64,000 bases of DNA, from NCBI GenBank assembly GCA_000729835.1, contig JFHB01000006.1, positions 372,001 to 436,000 on the forward strand, in the 5' to 3' direction. This DNA comes from Atkinsonella hypoxylon. Its lineage: Eukaryota > Ascomycota > Sordariomycetes > Hypocreales > Clavicipitaceae. The position numbers and the translations under genes were made by a program. Position 1 is the stretch's first letter. Each line of letters begins with the position of its first letter. The notes below the pieces were generated by a model. That model saw only the letters and a program-made list of their open reading frames with translations, was not told the origin of the DNA and did no database searches. Positions 1 through 10,940 of this stretch are shown here, piece after piece.

Positions 1-58
1 TCTCGTACTTTAATCTACGTCAGTCCGGTGATCTGAGGGAAAGATAGGCATAATAACA

Positions 59-1609
59 CTAACCTTTGTCGCCAGTTTGCGGCCAGACTTCCATCTCCTG
101 TATGGCTTCCACGAGAAGAGCATTTAGAACTTGTAAAGTCCAAGAGCCACCGTGAAGCTCCCATTTGCGAATTGCCATACCCATGGTGTCTCTAGGGACG
201 GCCACGGGCGCAGGCCCTGCCAGCGACGTTTTAAGCTGCATAATGTGATGTCTATGCGCGTAGCTGGCCGTGATGATATCGATCAATTTGTTTGGTGCTC
301 TGAGGCCCTCGCGAGCGGCAACAGCAACTGGAGGCAAGCTGTTTGCCTTTCCAGATGTGCCTGCTACGGAATCCATGACCATCCATGGGCTGAGGGCCGC
401 CAAGTTCCATGCCACATACTCGGCGTCTTTGGAGCCAATCAATAGGTACCCCAGGGAGCCGGAGGAATCGTTCTGCAGCAAGTCATTGAGACACCTATAG
501 GCCACTACCCAGCGAGTTGTGTCCGGGCAGGTTCCAGGCTCCGAGAGAGGGTCAGTAAATATTGCGTTGTGAAGTTGTAGATTATCAATGAGCTCCAAAG
601 CGGAGCAAGGATCGCTGTCCTTCAACATCTTTTCTAGTTCACTTCCGATTCTCTCACGACTGATTTTGACCTTGAGGGCCTTCAGTACTTGTTCATGTGC
701 CATGACTCTCCGCGTATTGTCTTCTATGGAGAACCCTAAACGACTAGCGAAGCGAACAAGTCGGAGGACGCGAAGAGGATCGTCCTTGAAAGTTTCCAGT
801 GGGTTCAAGGGCGTTCGCAGGGTTTTACCCGCTAAGTCTTGCAAGCCACCGGTGAAGTCCTCAATTTCGTCAGTATGCAAGTTGTAGAACAGTGCATTGA
901 TGGTGGCGTCCCGTCGAAAGGCATCCTCCTCTGGTGTACCAAATTCAACGGCCGGGTTTCGACTTGTTTCCGCATATTTCTCTTTTCTTAGATTTACAAG
1001 ATCCAGGTCCAGCCCAAATATTCGTAACATTGCTGTCTCCAGGTGCTTGGATTTGTCAGGATTGCGAGCAACATTGTGAAGACTGCCTATGTCGTCTGGG
1101 TTGATAGAATGCTTCTTCTTTGCCTCTGAAGTGTCACAATATGCGCACATCCGCTGGGCGAATTCGACGCCAGTCATCGCGTTTATGGCGACATCTATGT
1201 CATGAGTTTCAATGCCAAGTAGTTTGTCGCGAACCCAGCCCCCAGCCCATCGAATGACTGTGGGCCTTCTTGTGGTGTTCTTGGGATCGTTGATGAAGGC
1301 TGAGACGTCGAGAAGGAGACGCTGAAGCTGTCTTTCTCTCTTGTTTAACTCTATTGTGGGCATCGTATTGAACAACGGGTTACCCGTGACGAATGTGCTG
1401 TACTTTCTCTTGAGCATCCCGAGCAGCAAGCTAACGTAGTAACAGGTCATCCCGAGCAGCAAGCTCACGCAATGACGGATGGAAGCAGTGCATGGGAGGC
1501 CGCCTCTTGCTTCGGGTCTATGACAAACAAGCCGACATAAGCTATGTGCAGACAGCAATGTCGTGTGGAGTCGGTCCACCCTAGGGTAGGCGCGACGTCC
1601 AAATGACAT
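59..1609 (-). CDS. CCA1: CCA-adding tRNA nucleotidyltransferase, probable mitochondrial plus cytosolic forms
   Basis: The enzyme adds or repairs the 3' CCA end of tRNAs. Numbered from the non-ATG beginning of the open frame (position 1627), the class II polymerase head shows the G-G-x-V-R-D motif at about 129-134, catalytic Asp143 and Asp145 in HDIDVAI, then RRDATINALFYNL and the DDPLRVLRLVRFASRLGF RNA-binding block. It is a single exon. The frame is open from TTG at 1627; the first ATG is at 1609, with further in-frame ATGs at 1450, 1417 and 1363. The 1363 start (MPTIELNKRERQ) gives a cytosol-like form. The longer starts add a basic, Ser/Thr-rich leader ending MLKRKYSTFV, as expected for mitochondrial import; yeast CCA1 is known to use alternative starts this way. 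Identity is near certain; which upstream ATG is used is not. Confidence 0.93.
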   Translation of the reverse strand: MSFGRRAYPRVDRLHTTLLSAHSLCRLVCHRPEARGGLPCTASIRHCVSLLLGMTCYYVSLLLGMLKRKYSTFVTGNPLFNTMPTIELNKRERQLQRLLLDVSAFINDPKNTTRRPTVIRWAGGWVRDKLLGIETHDIDVAINAMTGVEFAQRMCAYCDTSEAKKKHSINPDDIGSLHNVARNPDKSKHLETAMLRIFGLDLDLVNLRKEKYAETSRNPAVEFGTPEEDAFRRDATINALFYNLHTDEIEDFTGGLQDLAGKTLRTPLNPLETFKDDPLRVLRLVRFASRLGFSIEDNTRRVMAHEQVLKALKVKISRERIGSELEKMLKDSDPCSALELIDNLQLHNAIFTDPLSEPGTCPDTTRWVVAYRCLNDLLQNDSSGSLGYLLIGSKDAEYVAWNLAALSPWMVMDSVAGTSGKANSLPPVAVAAREGLRAPNKLIDIITASYAHRHHIMQLKTSLAGPAPVAVPRDTMGMAIRKWELHGGSWTLQVLNALLVEAIQEMEVWPQTGDKG

Positions 1610-3163
1610 AACGGCACCTGGCGGCAACGGGACAAGTCAGCTGGGCCTGGAAGGGTACCGCCGACACGAAATTTTCACAGTCCTATCAGCTGATAGTGAG
1701 GTCTGATGAAGCAAACAGGCTTAGGTTAGGTCGTTGTGTGTACAGTATTATCTCTTTGTTTTCGATATATCTCCAACACGGCAACGACTAGGATTCCCCA
1801 TTAATACAAGCACTTCTCTTTTATACCAACTATACCTATAGTACTGATTTATACCATATTGAAAGTACCAGAAATGATCCGAATTACGAAAGGGTACATC
1901 GCAATTAACCTTATTGTTCATACTGGAACATAGTGGAAATTGACGGAAAAGAGCCAGAGCAGAAATTATAAAGTTTAAAACAACTGCATTTCGGCCTTTA
2001 GTTGTAAGAGGTTGAAGGTTATAGCTACAACCAGTGATTAGTAGAAGGAGTAAATATCAGATATGATCAGCAGGCTGCTTTTGCAAGCTACAATTATATT
2101 TAGAACTGTTAAGCGTCCGCAATGCATCGTAAATATTCAAATTTAAGGTGCTATTGGAATTACTGCTGCTCTATTATCGCCGGCACTGGACTAAAGACTA
2201 CTTACTCAAAAAGTAAGGTGCCCGAGTCAGGGATAAGTGGGACTAAGAGACGCATTAGAGTCTTATCGGATCAACGAGACGGCAACTACACCTTACTGAG
2301 CTTGCTACTTCACTCTGGCTGGCAAAGAAACGTCATGCCCGCTCGTAAGATGTTCGCCGCCCCAATGCCGGCAATAAACTGCGAGTTGCCCAGATTAAAT
2401 ATACACAATTATCTCGACTATAAGTTCACGCTGAAGTTCCTCCAATATTGGCTTCCACGACAAAACATCTAACATAACATAGTTAAAAGTGCAGTCACTG
2501 ATCCAACACGTCAAGCCCGAGTACACACCTAAAAGTAACCATGGAGAACGAACAGTAGCACGGGACGCAAATTCCATTACAGAAGTCAGGAAATCCAACC
2601 GATTCACCCGCTCTGGAAGGTGCCATGAAGGATCGGAGAATAAGTAATGAATGGGACTAGTATGAACTAAACATCGCAAGCCACGAGCACATGGAACATA
2701 TCCAAAGCCCAACCATGCCATGCCATTTCTCGTCGCATACTCTACTAAAATAATATTATTCTTGACCACCGAACGCCGCACAGATGCCAATGATGCCCCC
2801 CCGCCCCCTCCCCAAGCCGATTCCGAAAAAGAAAAATACGCAAGGGGTCGATTTACGCAACGCCAAACTCCCGTGACGGCCACATCGATAGGAATTATGC
2901 TAATAAGTATCATGCCAAGATCGCTGAGCTGATAGACGGAAATGATCGAGATCACCTTCACGCGTGCGACCAGAGATCGTTTCACTGAAATGGTATTAAC
3001 CAGAATTGACGGCGAAGGTCAGCCTCCTGTTTCAAGCCCGCACAATGGAAGGTCGTGGAGGATGTAATCTAGCTAGACGCCCATGCACGGTTAAGGCGCA
3101 TACAAGAGCAATGTTAAAAAAAATAGGAATATCGCGTTTAGTGATTCATTTACACACGACTTA
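1610..3163. other. Intergenic region, CCA1 to SYF1
   Basis: About 1.55 kb with no recognisable gene. It holds CCA1 upstream sequence and SYF1 3' flank. The open frames at 2122-2472 (+) and 2395-2985 (-) overlap each other and have no family-like motif or convincing splice signals, so I treat them as chance. Confidence 0.6.
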
Positions 3164-5717
3164 TTAATCCTCGAGTTCGTCGATGTTGAGAGCATCTGGG
3201 TTTACAGGAACGTCCTGTTGACTGTGTGATGCAGAAACGGCACCACGCGCGGCGACAAAGCCTTGCAATGCAGCTACTTGTCCGCTCATGTTGCCCGCAG
3301 TGTCAGTAGATAGCTGATGCTCGTTCGTTGGTTGACTCCGAGCTAGCGCTTGCGTTGCTATAAAGCTGACGTCAGTGTTGTATTGCGCTTGAACGCTTCG
3401 CTTAATGCGCAACATCTCTTTGAAAGTGTCCTCATTTCCATGCTGCACCTCAAACTGTTCCCAACGTGCCCAAAAGTCGCTGTTGGTTCGCGGGTCGCAG
3501 AATTGGGATGCATGGCCATAAATCGCACGTGCTCTGTCTACTTCGCCCAACCGCTTTTCCATGTCGGCGAATTTGAGGCACATCTCCTTAGCTTCTAAAT
3601 CTGGTAGCGACGTGATTGCTCTTTCGTAAATAGGACGAGTAGAGGACAGTCCGAAGTTAGATGCCGATTTAGTGATGTAGAAGTTGAACATGTCGGCACG
3701 GTCCTCGTCAGCCACAGCTCTCGTAGCTCTTTCGTAGATCCGCATTGCGTGCCGCGCAAGCCCACGTTCTTCCTCCAAATTCCCATACATCAAATAGATT
3801 GTCTTTGCAAATTTTGGTGGACAATCCTCCACGGCTTGCTCGAAAAGATCCCGTAACCTTTCGATGCCGATCTTGCGGTCGACAGCCTTAGTAAGATATA
3901 AGTTCCATAGCTCAAAGGCAACAGGATAACTGAATAAATCCAAGCCTCTCTCATAAACCTTGAACGACTCTTCATAGTATTTATGCTCTTCCAAGACATT
4001 AGCATAGTTGACGACTGTTTGTGGTGTTGCGATCCGAAGCTCGAAAATCCGTTCGTAGACTTTCTTCACTTCCGTCAAAGTAGCAACACTCTCCACAAGA
4101 TCCACGTAGAAACTCCAAAGTTTCCAGCTTTTGTGAACCCTCTGCTGTGCTGACAGAGTCTCATCAAAGTAGTCAACGATTGATCGTTTTGGCGCCTGGA
4201 CGGCTTTCGCCATGATTCGAACTGCCTCGTTGAAATTCTCATTGCGAAGCTCCAATTCAGCCCATTCGATCCACATGTCAGCCAGCTCAGCGACTGATTT
4301 ATATGGTACCTTGACTGCCTTCTCCATGATAATGCGAGCATTCCTCAAGTCGCCAGCTTGCTCATAGAAACGGGCATAATTAGCCCACAACTTATGAAAA
4401 GAGCCGACGGCATGTTTTGGATGGATGGCAGCGATAGCGTCTGAATAAGTTTTGGCAACTTCTTCTTTGTTATTGCCCCATAACGCAACTCGTTTTTCCC
4501 ACTCCGAGACAAGATTGGGGTTTTGACGGAGCAAGACGTCGTTGACTAAAAATGGGCGTCGGTCCATCAAATGCTCAAAACGCATCATGCGTATGTCCCA
4601 CTCCAGGTCTGCCTCCTCATCTCCAATACCAGTATCGGCCTGACTTGTTGCACGCTCCATAAGCGATCTAATCACTGACTCCTCGAACTCCGTGTATGAG
4701 TCGAATATAAGAGCGAAATCTCGGACGGTCATCACTGTTGAGATACCTTCTTCGAATGCGTCTCTGGCCTTCTCAAAACTGCCTCTTTGTATCCAATAGG
4801 TAGCTAAGCCCGCCCAAAGCTTGCCCCGCTGGTCAGGATACCGGCTGATTCCGCTTCTGATAATGTTTTCTACATCGACGCCGCTTTCGTGATTCGAATC
4901 AATCTCCGGCGCATGATCGACCAATAAATCAACCATCTCATTCCAGAGCTCATAGTGGCCCTTTCCATGTTGACTCGTGAATTGTATATTATTAAGAAGA
5001 CCCATGTACCACTTGACGGCTTCAGTGTAAGAACCAGTCTGAACAAGCAACTCAATAAAGTCTTCTGCCTTTTCTGGATGTACTTGCATGTAGCGTCGCC
5101 AAACTTTGACAGCCGTGTCGCCCGACAATGCGCTTGCAAATGCCAGATAAAGAGCCCATATTCTGTTGTGTTGGGTGATAGGCAGTGCCCTCAGAGCGCG
5201 GTCGAAAGTTCGCCTTACAGTTGTGATAGCTGGTTGCTTGGTGAGGAATCTGAGATACATCTCCCATATTCGTGGCATCTTATTTAAAAGAATAAGAGCT
5301 CTCTCGAATAAGGCGTTGACCTTATTGTACTCAGATGCGAATATGGCAGGGTTCAGTTTGGAGACGTGAGCGGTGCGAAAGGCCAGATACTACACAAGTC
5401 AGTGGACATTCCCAGCAAGGAACGGGCTATCTACCTTCTTCCAAAGCTTATAAGAACGTGGCAATTGAGTGCATGCGCGGGCCATGACCAAGTTTTGTTC
5501 TAAAAGACTACCATGTCGAACTTTGAAATCGATGTACACAAGCCAGGGCTTGACGCTTACGGGGTCTCGCAACACGTCTTGTTCGTAGATGAAGTCCTCA
5601 TTCGACTTATAATCAGTTGTTAGAGAAGATTGAAAGTGTGGTACTCGAAAATCAGACGAAAGTACTTGCCACAATCTGGAGATCTAGTCTCGCTTGGTCT
5701 AATTTTTTGATAGCCAT
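3164..5717 (-). CDS. syf1: Pre-mRNA-splicing factor SYF1, HAT-repeat protein
   Basis: This is a scaffold of the Prp19/NTC complex that helps activate the spliceosome in the nucleus. Exons on the minus strand are 5717-5670, 5605-5435 and 5389-3164, giving 814 residues, typical for the family. The protein is almost wholly HAT/TPR-like helical repeats; landmarks are ITQHNRIWALYLAFA, VWRRYMQVHPEKAEDFIELL and LNKMPRIWEMYLRFL. Exon 1 encodes only 16 residues (MAIKKLDQARLDLQIV) and joins to SNEDFIYEQDVLRDP, matching the usual start of the family. Intron 1 (5669-5606) has a GCAAGT donor; the nearby GT at 5666-5665 would shift the frame. Intron 2 (5434-5390) is 45 nt with a CTGAC branch. Divergent from VMA8. 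Identity is firm; exon 1 is inferred from conservation and phase. Confidence 0.93.
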
Positions 5718-6125
5718 AATTTCGGTGCCACGACTTGCACTCCAAGCACATACGCCTATGAATTTCGCCTTTCGCTTTGTCCTCAGGAACAGAAACGTGA
5801 GTCCATCTTTCCGATAGCCCTGATAATGAAGTTGACGGTCGCGTGTCTTTTTGAAAAGTCAGTCACCTTCAGAATAGAAAATTGATTCAATACTTGCGCC
5901 TGGGTGTTGGGGGGTGGGCTCGAGTCTGGGCTCAGTTCCTGAGGCACAACCTGACCTAAGTAAGTATGTTGCATGACATAATTGTCCTATACACCGCGAC
6001 CCACTGGGGACGTCCTCCCGACATGTTGCTGCATGTTAAACAAGTCGAGGCACAGCTGTCATATCACCTAACTATTTGCTCCATTTTGCATCTGTAGTTC
6101 ATCTTACAACTAGACCTATACCATC
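5718..6125. promoter_or_regulatory. Divergent promoter region, SYF1/VMA8
   Basis: A 408-bp head-to-head gap between two constitutive genes, presumably holding both promoters and leaders. A 63-codon ATG frame at 5974-5783 (-) lacks a consistent splice into SYF1 and is not called. No specific factor site was identified. Confidence 0.4.
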
Positions 6126-7210
6126 ATGTCTGGTGCTGCTGTAATTGCTTCTCCCTATCTGCTGCGTTACCGCATACTAAAATATCTGACCCGTCTGAAT
6201 CAGGACCGCGAGGCGGTATTTCCTACCCGACAATCGCTGGGCATCATGAAAGCCAAGCTCAAAGGAGCGGAAACTGGCCATAGTCTGCTCAAGCGAAAGA
6301 GCGAAGCCTTGACGAAGTAAGTTTTCTGTGAGCTCTGAAGCCGTCATCATACGACTTGAACTAACTCAGCTTTGTCAGACGTTTTCGAGGTACCAACATA
6401 TTTGTACTGCCGTTCAATTGTATAATCGCTGACTCATTTTTTTCCGTAGAAATTACCAGACGTATTGACGAAGCTAAGCGGAAAATGGGACGCGTGATGC
6501 AAATAGCAGCCTTTTCTCTAGCCGAGGTTACATACGCAGTGGGCGGCGACATCGGGTATCAGGTTCAAGAATCTGCCAAATCTGCACGTTTTAGACTTCG
6601 GACGAAACAAGATAACGTCTCAGGTGTCTTACTTCCAGCTTTTGAAAGCTATATGGCCGAAGGAAGTAATGATTTCGGCCTTACTGGGCTGGGGAAAGGC
6701 GGCCAACAGGTTCAACGCTGTCGAGAGACGTATGCTCGAGCCGTTGAAGCTCTTGTGGAGCTGGCCAGTCTGCAGACAGCTTTTGTCATCTTGGATGAAG
6801 TCATTAAAGTTGTCAACAGACGAGGTGAATGCATTTCAGTAAATCTCGGGACAAATAAACAATATCGGTCTAACTTCTAACTAGTCAACGCCATTGAACA
6901 TGTGATCATCCCACGGACTGAGAATACAATCAAATACATCAATTCCGAGTTAGATGAGCTTGACAGAGAGGAATTCTACAGATTAAAGAAGGCAAGACGA
7001 GTTCCATGTTTACCTGCTTTTAGTAATACTGACCATGGCCGCCGGATATAGGTAGCGAACAAGAAGCAACGTGACACGGCAGCGGCAGACGCAGAATTGA
7101 GAGCACGACGAGAACAATCCAAGAACCACGAAGCTGGCACGGGTGGTGAAGAAGCTTCGAGTTCTGGTGATATCCTTGCTGGGGAGGAGGAAGATGATGT
7201 GATTTTTTGA
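6126..7210 (+). CDS. vma8: V-type proton ATPase subunit D
   Basis: Subunit D is a central-rotor stalk subunit of the V1 sector, coupling ATP hydrolysis to proton pumping into vacuoles and Golgi. Six exons: 6126-6140, 6204-6316, 6379-6389, 6450-6824, 6885-6991 and 7052-7210, giving 259 residues, the normal family length. Family landmarks are DREAVFPTRQSLG, KLKGAETGHSLLKRKSEALTK, GRVMQIAAFSLAEVTYAVGG, GLGKGGQQVQRCRETYARA and the C-terminal acidic tail ending EEEDDVIF. Exon 1 encodes only MSGAA. Exon 3 is an 11-nt micro-exon supplying the end of K, then RFR and the start of E in ALTKRFREITRRID. Intron 5 (6992-7051) begins GCAAGA; a GT alternative (GTTCCA at 7001) would insert three residues into the conserved LKKVANKK. 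The assembly factor RAV1 lies 21 kb away. Confidence 0.95.
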
Positions 7211-7298
7211 TTGACCGAATTGATGAGGACTTAATAGCTCTCCTGGAGACGTATAGCTGGTTTTCCAGGACTAATTCGACATATCCTTAAAGAAGCAG

Positions 7299-8162
7299 CT
7301 ACTGCCTTTGATACGTGACTTTTAGCGAATTTTCACCAAGCCTCATTCCTGAAGTATTCTCTCTAGCTGTAATAGCGCCTTGCTCATTGTCATATTCCAC
7401 GAAGGCGATACCTCGACGTCCAGGAACAAACCTGATTTCGCGAAATCCTTCAAATCTGCTAAATATGGAGCTGAGTGCATTAAAGTCGTATTCCTCGGGA
7501 ATATGTTGTAAGAAGAGAATCTTATTTGGCGGCAGGTATTCGTCAGGTACTACTTGGGAAGCCGTGGGGCCAGTTGACTTGAGGCCAGTTGGCTTAGCTA
7601 GTTTACTAGGTTTGCCATCGATCGCTTGCCCAGAACCTTTCTTAGCTTGACGCTCGTTGTCTGCTGCTTCTGTAGCAAGACGTTTGTCTAAAGGTGATGT
7701 TAGTCGGAAATGAAATCGATCAAGGCACTCGGTCGCCACATAGACAACATTAGTGGAAAATCATGTACCTTTCTCGGCGATCCGGCTTCTCTTGTGGGAT
7801 TCGTAGACTTCAGGAGAACATTTCATCTCTACGGATTTGTCGCTTCTGTCTTTTGCCAGAGATAGTCTCATAGGCTTATCAAATAATTCGAACCCTTGTA
7901 GTTCATCGATGGCAATTGCGGCACTTGCAGATTCATCGAAGACGATGAAGGCTTGACCCTTGGCCCTTAAATTTTTCTTGGCGACGATGTCGACGACAGT
8001 TCCAAATTCAGAGAAGACCGTTCTGAGTGTTTCCGACAACTGTGGTATCTTTACCCTTTCTTCGAGGTTCTGCACATACACACTATAATCCAATTAGCTT
8101 CCTGTCCACTCGGCGTGTCGAAGTGCAATGACACACGTAGAGACTGGCGGGAACGAGTCCAT
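7299..8162 (-). CDS. U1A/U2B''-type snRNP protein with two RRMs
   Basis: This RNA-binding protein of the U1A/U2B'' family binds snRNA stem-loops in the U1 or U2 snRNP. Exons are 8162-8137, 8082-7769 and 7687-7299, giving 242 residues. RRM1 (about 8-90) has RNP2 VYVQNL and RNP1 AKGQAFIVF; a lysine-rich linker follows; RRM2 (about 160-242) has RNP2 ILFLQHI and RNP1 RGIAFVEY. The start is the ATG at 8162, giving MDSFPPVSTVYVQNLEE; the longer open frame upstream of exon 2 begins only with TTG. Intron 1 is 54 nt (GTGTGT donor) and intron 2 is 81 nt (GTACAT donor). It converges on VMA8 with an 88-bp gap. I cannot tell a dedicated U2B'' from a U1A-type protein by eye. Confidence 0.9.
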
Positions 8163-10364
8163 GGTTTTCTTTTCTTTTTCTTTTTCTTTTTTTTTGCTAC
8201 ACTTCAAGTGACGAAGGGCTTTGTTGCTGTATGATGTTACTGAAGGATGCGTTCCCCGTTCATGCGTGCATGGGTAGAAACCTCTATATTAGCATAGACT
8301 CGGTAGCGGATAGTATTGGCCTAGAAGCCACCCCGCAATTGCATAAGTGTTGGACAGCTCGTATACTTCAAACATGTGACCAGTTTCAAAAAAAAAAGCT
8401 CTACATTTTATGTTATTGAGTTTCATATGATGGTCTAATTCTTATTCCAACTTGGCCTCAAATACAATACTTGTACAGCTCAGTTCAATGTTATGATGGA
8501 GAAAGAAGGGTGGGACTTCGAAGTCTTGATCCAAGATTCACCCTGGTGCCCAGGAACCTTAGACCTTAGATAGGTACCTAGGTAGGTAGGTACATCCATG
8601 TACCCAGCACCAAAAAAAAAAAAAAAAACACAAGAGAACTTCAAGGGATGTTCAACATCTATTCCGCCTTCTCACTTTTTATGTGCCTTAAGCTGACCAC
8701 TGCTGAAGCGAGGGTTTTCAGTTTTGGCCCAACTTACTTCCTATATTCTAAGCGATGTTTCTAATAGGCAGGAAGACATCAGACAGTATTTATCACTATA
8801 ACTTGCTCCTACCTAGCGTCAATCAAGGTGTTTCACGAAAAATTGAACCATGCATTCTCTGTTATAGGCAAAAATGTTGCCTAGAACCTTTTGAAGGACG
8901 GTTGTAGTTCTAATTCCCTATATCAATCGACGTCAACCCGCAGGTTTCCATTCCTCTAAGAAACTTATTAGTACCGTTATGTAGTCTAGCGAATATTGCG
9001 CTGTAGCGAATTCCGCACCTCAACTGCTGAGAAGACTCAACACTTCTAACCTCCCTAGCACTAGCTAGCTGGCTAAGGAGGGGTCAATCCAGGCGCCTAC
9101 TCCGTTGTTAGTGCTGAGGGTCAGGTTCAAGTGACCCCAGTCCGCGTACTGGCTGAATTGATACCGGGCGTCGATTGATGTGTTAGCTTTGTTGAAAGCT
9201 GGGAGAGAATTTATAGAGCCTAGGGAGCTCAGCTGCTTTTAAGCGTTTTTCCAATGGGAAGGTTGACCTGAATAGGCTAGCAGCTGCTCGACATTGAAAG
9301 CTCCTGCACAGTATTTGTTTGTCCCCGACGTTGTTAAAGATCGAGTCTTTGGAAATGACGTGCATCAGTCAAGGGAAGTGTGAAACCTCGGGGTTGGATT
9401 TGGGTTGGGGGGATTCACCATGCTCGTGCAAGTGCTCTTGGCCCAAGATTAAAAGTGATCGGTGACGTCCTCCATGTACAATCTCCAGCAACACAGCGGA
9501 CCCGAGAAATATGCGCCGACTCCACGATAGCGAAGTTAGCTCTGGCGCCCAGGCGCACATCTGGCATTAGTTTAGAATACTTGTCATTTGGATGTATTAC
9601 GCCATCTATGAGATTATACGCTGCGCTCTAGCCTTCTTCTCCTGAGACAATGCTGATAAGCACATACATCACTGCAAGTGAAATTGTTCATGTCTCCTTC
9701 ATTACGCGAAGGTCATTGGTATGGATCTACTGGGTGGTAGGCTAACGTACTACAACCCTCAGCACCGCTCTGTTCTTTCCTCCCTTTTTTTTACTGGTAG
9801 GTAACCAAGGACTATGACAGCAACTAGGGATTTTAATCCTGGATATGCTTATGTGGGGACTGTGTCTGCATTCCCAGCCATTTTCCGACATGGGGTCATA
9901 ATTCCATGGGTTCACGATCCGAGCCGTGTCGGATCGCCATCCTTCGTCAAACCTTATCTTCACAAATAATAGCCATCTCATATATGGTTAGCCAAGCGTA
10001 TTTTGATTGACAACAATTCACTGTTATCCACGTTGCGCCTTTGCAAGCCTTCTGCGAGGAACAGGACGAATAAATTTCTAACCTTACTGCTGTGTTCACG
10101 CCTTTGGGGCACAAGAACTTTACCATATATCAAATCGACTTAATATTGGCTAACTAACGTACATATAGAGCTTCGACGCTCGACAAACACTGAGCTGACA
10201 GACTGCGGTATTTGCAGAGTCGCCCAAGAATAACTGATCTCAATAAGATGTCGAAGAAGCGTATCACAATGAACACCAGGGAGAAAGACCAGCGAGCTGG
10301 TATGTATGAGACTGCAACGAGAAAAAAACCCACGTCATTGGTCCTAGACATGTCTCGTTCATAA
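8163..10364. other. Gene-free intergenic region
   Basis: About 2.2 kb with no convincing coding sequence. It contains a T/C-rich run at about 8169-8195 just upstream of the U1A-like gene, an A-run near 8612-8627, and a TAGGTACC/TAGG tandem motif at 8571-8593. Short open frames (for example 9183-9365, 9380-9631, 9742-9981) lie on both strands without motifs and are taken as chance. Confidence 0.55.
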
Positions 10365-10540
10365 CTGACCCGTAATGGGCATCATAGAATGCAGGGAATA
10401 GAGTAAGTCTCCAAACCACGTGTTGGTTCCCTTGTTGTTCATCAATGCTGACTTATTAAGCCACAGCAACAAGGGAACCAATACGCAGGTTGCAGAGTTA
10501 CTCTATTGCTTGCATTCTATGACGCCCATTACGGGGTCAG
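10365..10540. repeat. Foldback inverted repeat (hairpin), about 176 bp
   Basis: Left arm 10365-10437 and right arm 10467-10540 are reverse complements apart from about ten mismatches and one gap, separated by a 29-nt loop. Outer ends read CTGACC..CGTAATGGGC and GCCCATTACGGGGTCAG; inner ends read TGGTTCCCTTGTTG and CAACAAGGGAACCA. I see no clear target-site duplication. It could be a foldback/MITE-like element or a transcribed hairpin. It lies about 400 bp upstream of the Pls-like synthetase. Confidence 0.85.
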
Positions 10541-10940
10541 TGGGAGGCTGAGATCTACATTTCCCCGGCACTCCACGGAACGATTGGCTTAAGCTTCGAT
10601 GATGACTATCTCGTCTCAGATCCCATTCTTCCGCATGGCGATGAGCAGCAGCAGCACCGGTTGTAAAGATGAAAACTCTCGTCGTGCCACTGGTATGTCG
10701 GTGATGAGGCAAGCACGACCGCCATGTCGATCGCGGGTGAGCCGAAGTGCCGAAGATAAAGTATCTTGTCATTAAAATCAGGGCTTATATGACGCTTCTT
10801 TCCCCTTTGTCCTGGGAGCCTCAGATTAAGACTCGGAATAACATAAGTACAACATACTTAGCACCTCAAATTCGAACCACTGCTCGCATTACGCGCGGAA
10901 GCCATTAGAATTGACTCTTTTATTTGGAAAAACCACCTCA
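10541..10940. promoter_or_regulatory. Upstream region of the Pls-like synthetase
   Basis: A 400-bp stretch between the foldback repeat and the first ATG at 10941, presumably promoter and leader. The open frame from 10911 begins with TTG and is not used. No specific factor site was identified. Confidence 0.35.

Noticed and set aside
2122..2985. Overlapping open frames on both strands (116 and 196 codons)
   Set aside because: They overlap each other, contain no family-like motif, and the longer one starts in a low-information region; treated as chance.
7001..7051. GT-AG alternative (GTTCCA donor) for VMA8 intron 5
   Set aside because: In frame, but the donor is poor and it inserts three residues in a strongly conserved segment; the GC donor fits better.
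10365..10540. Hairpin as a transcription terminator or CRISPR-like repeat
   Set aside because: A single long inverted repeat in a fungal intergenic region; no repeated spacer pattern and no bacterial context.
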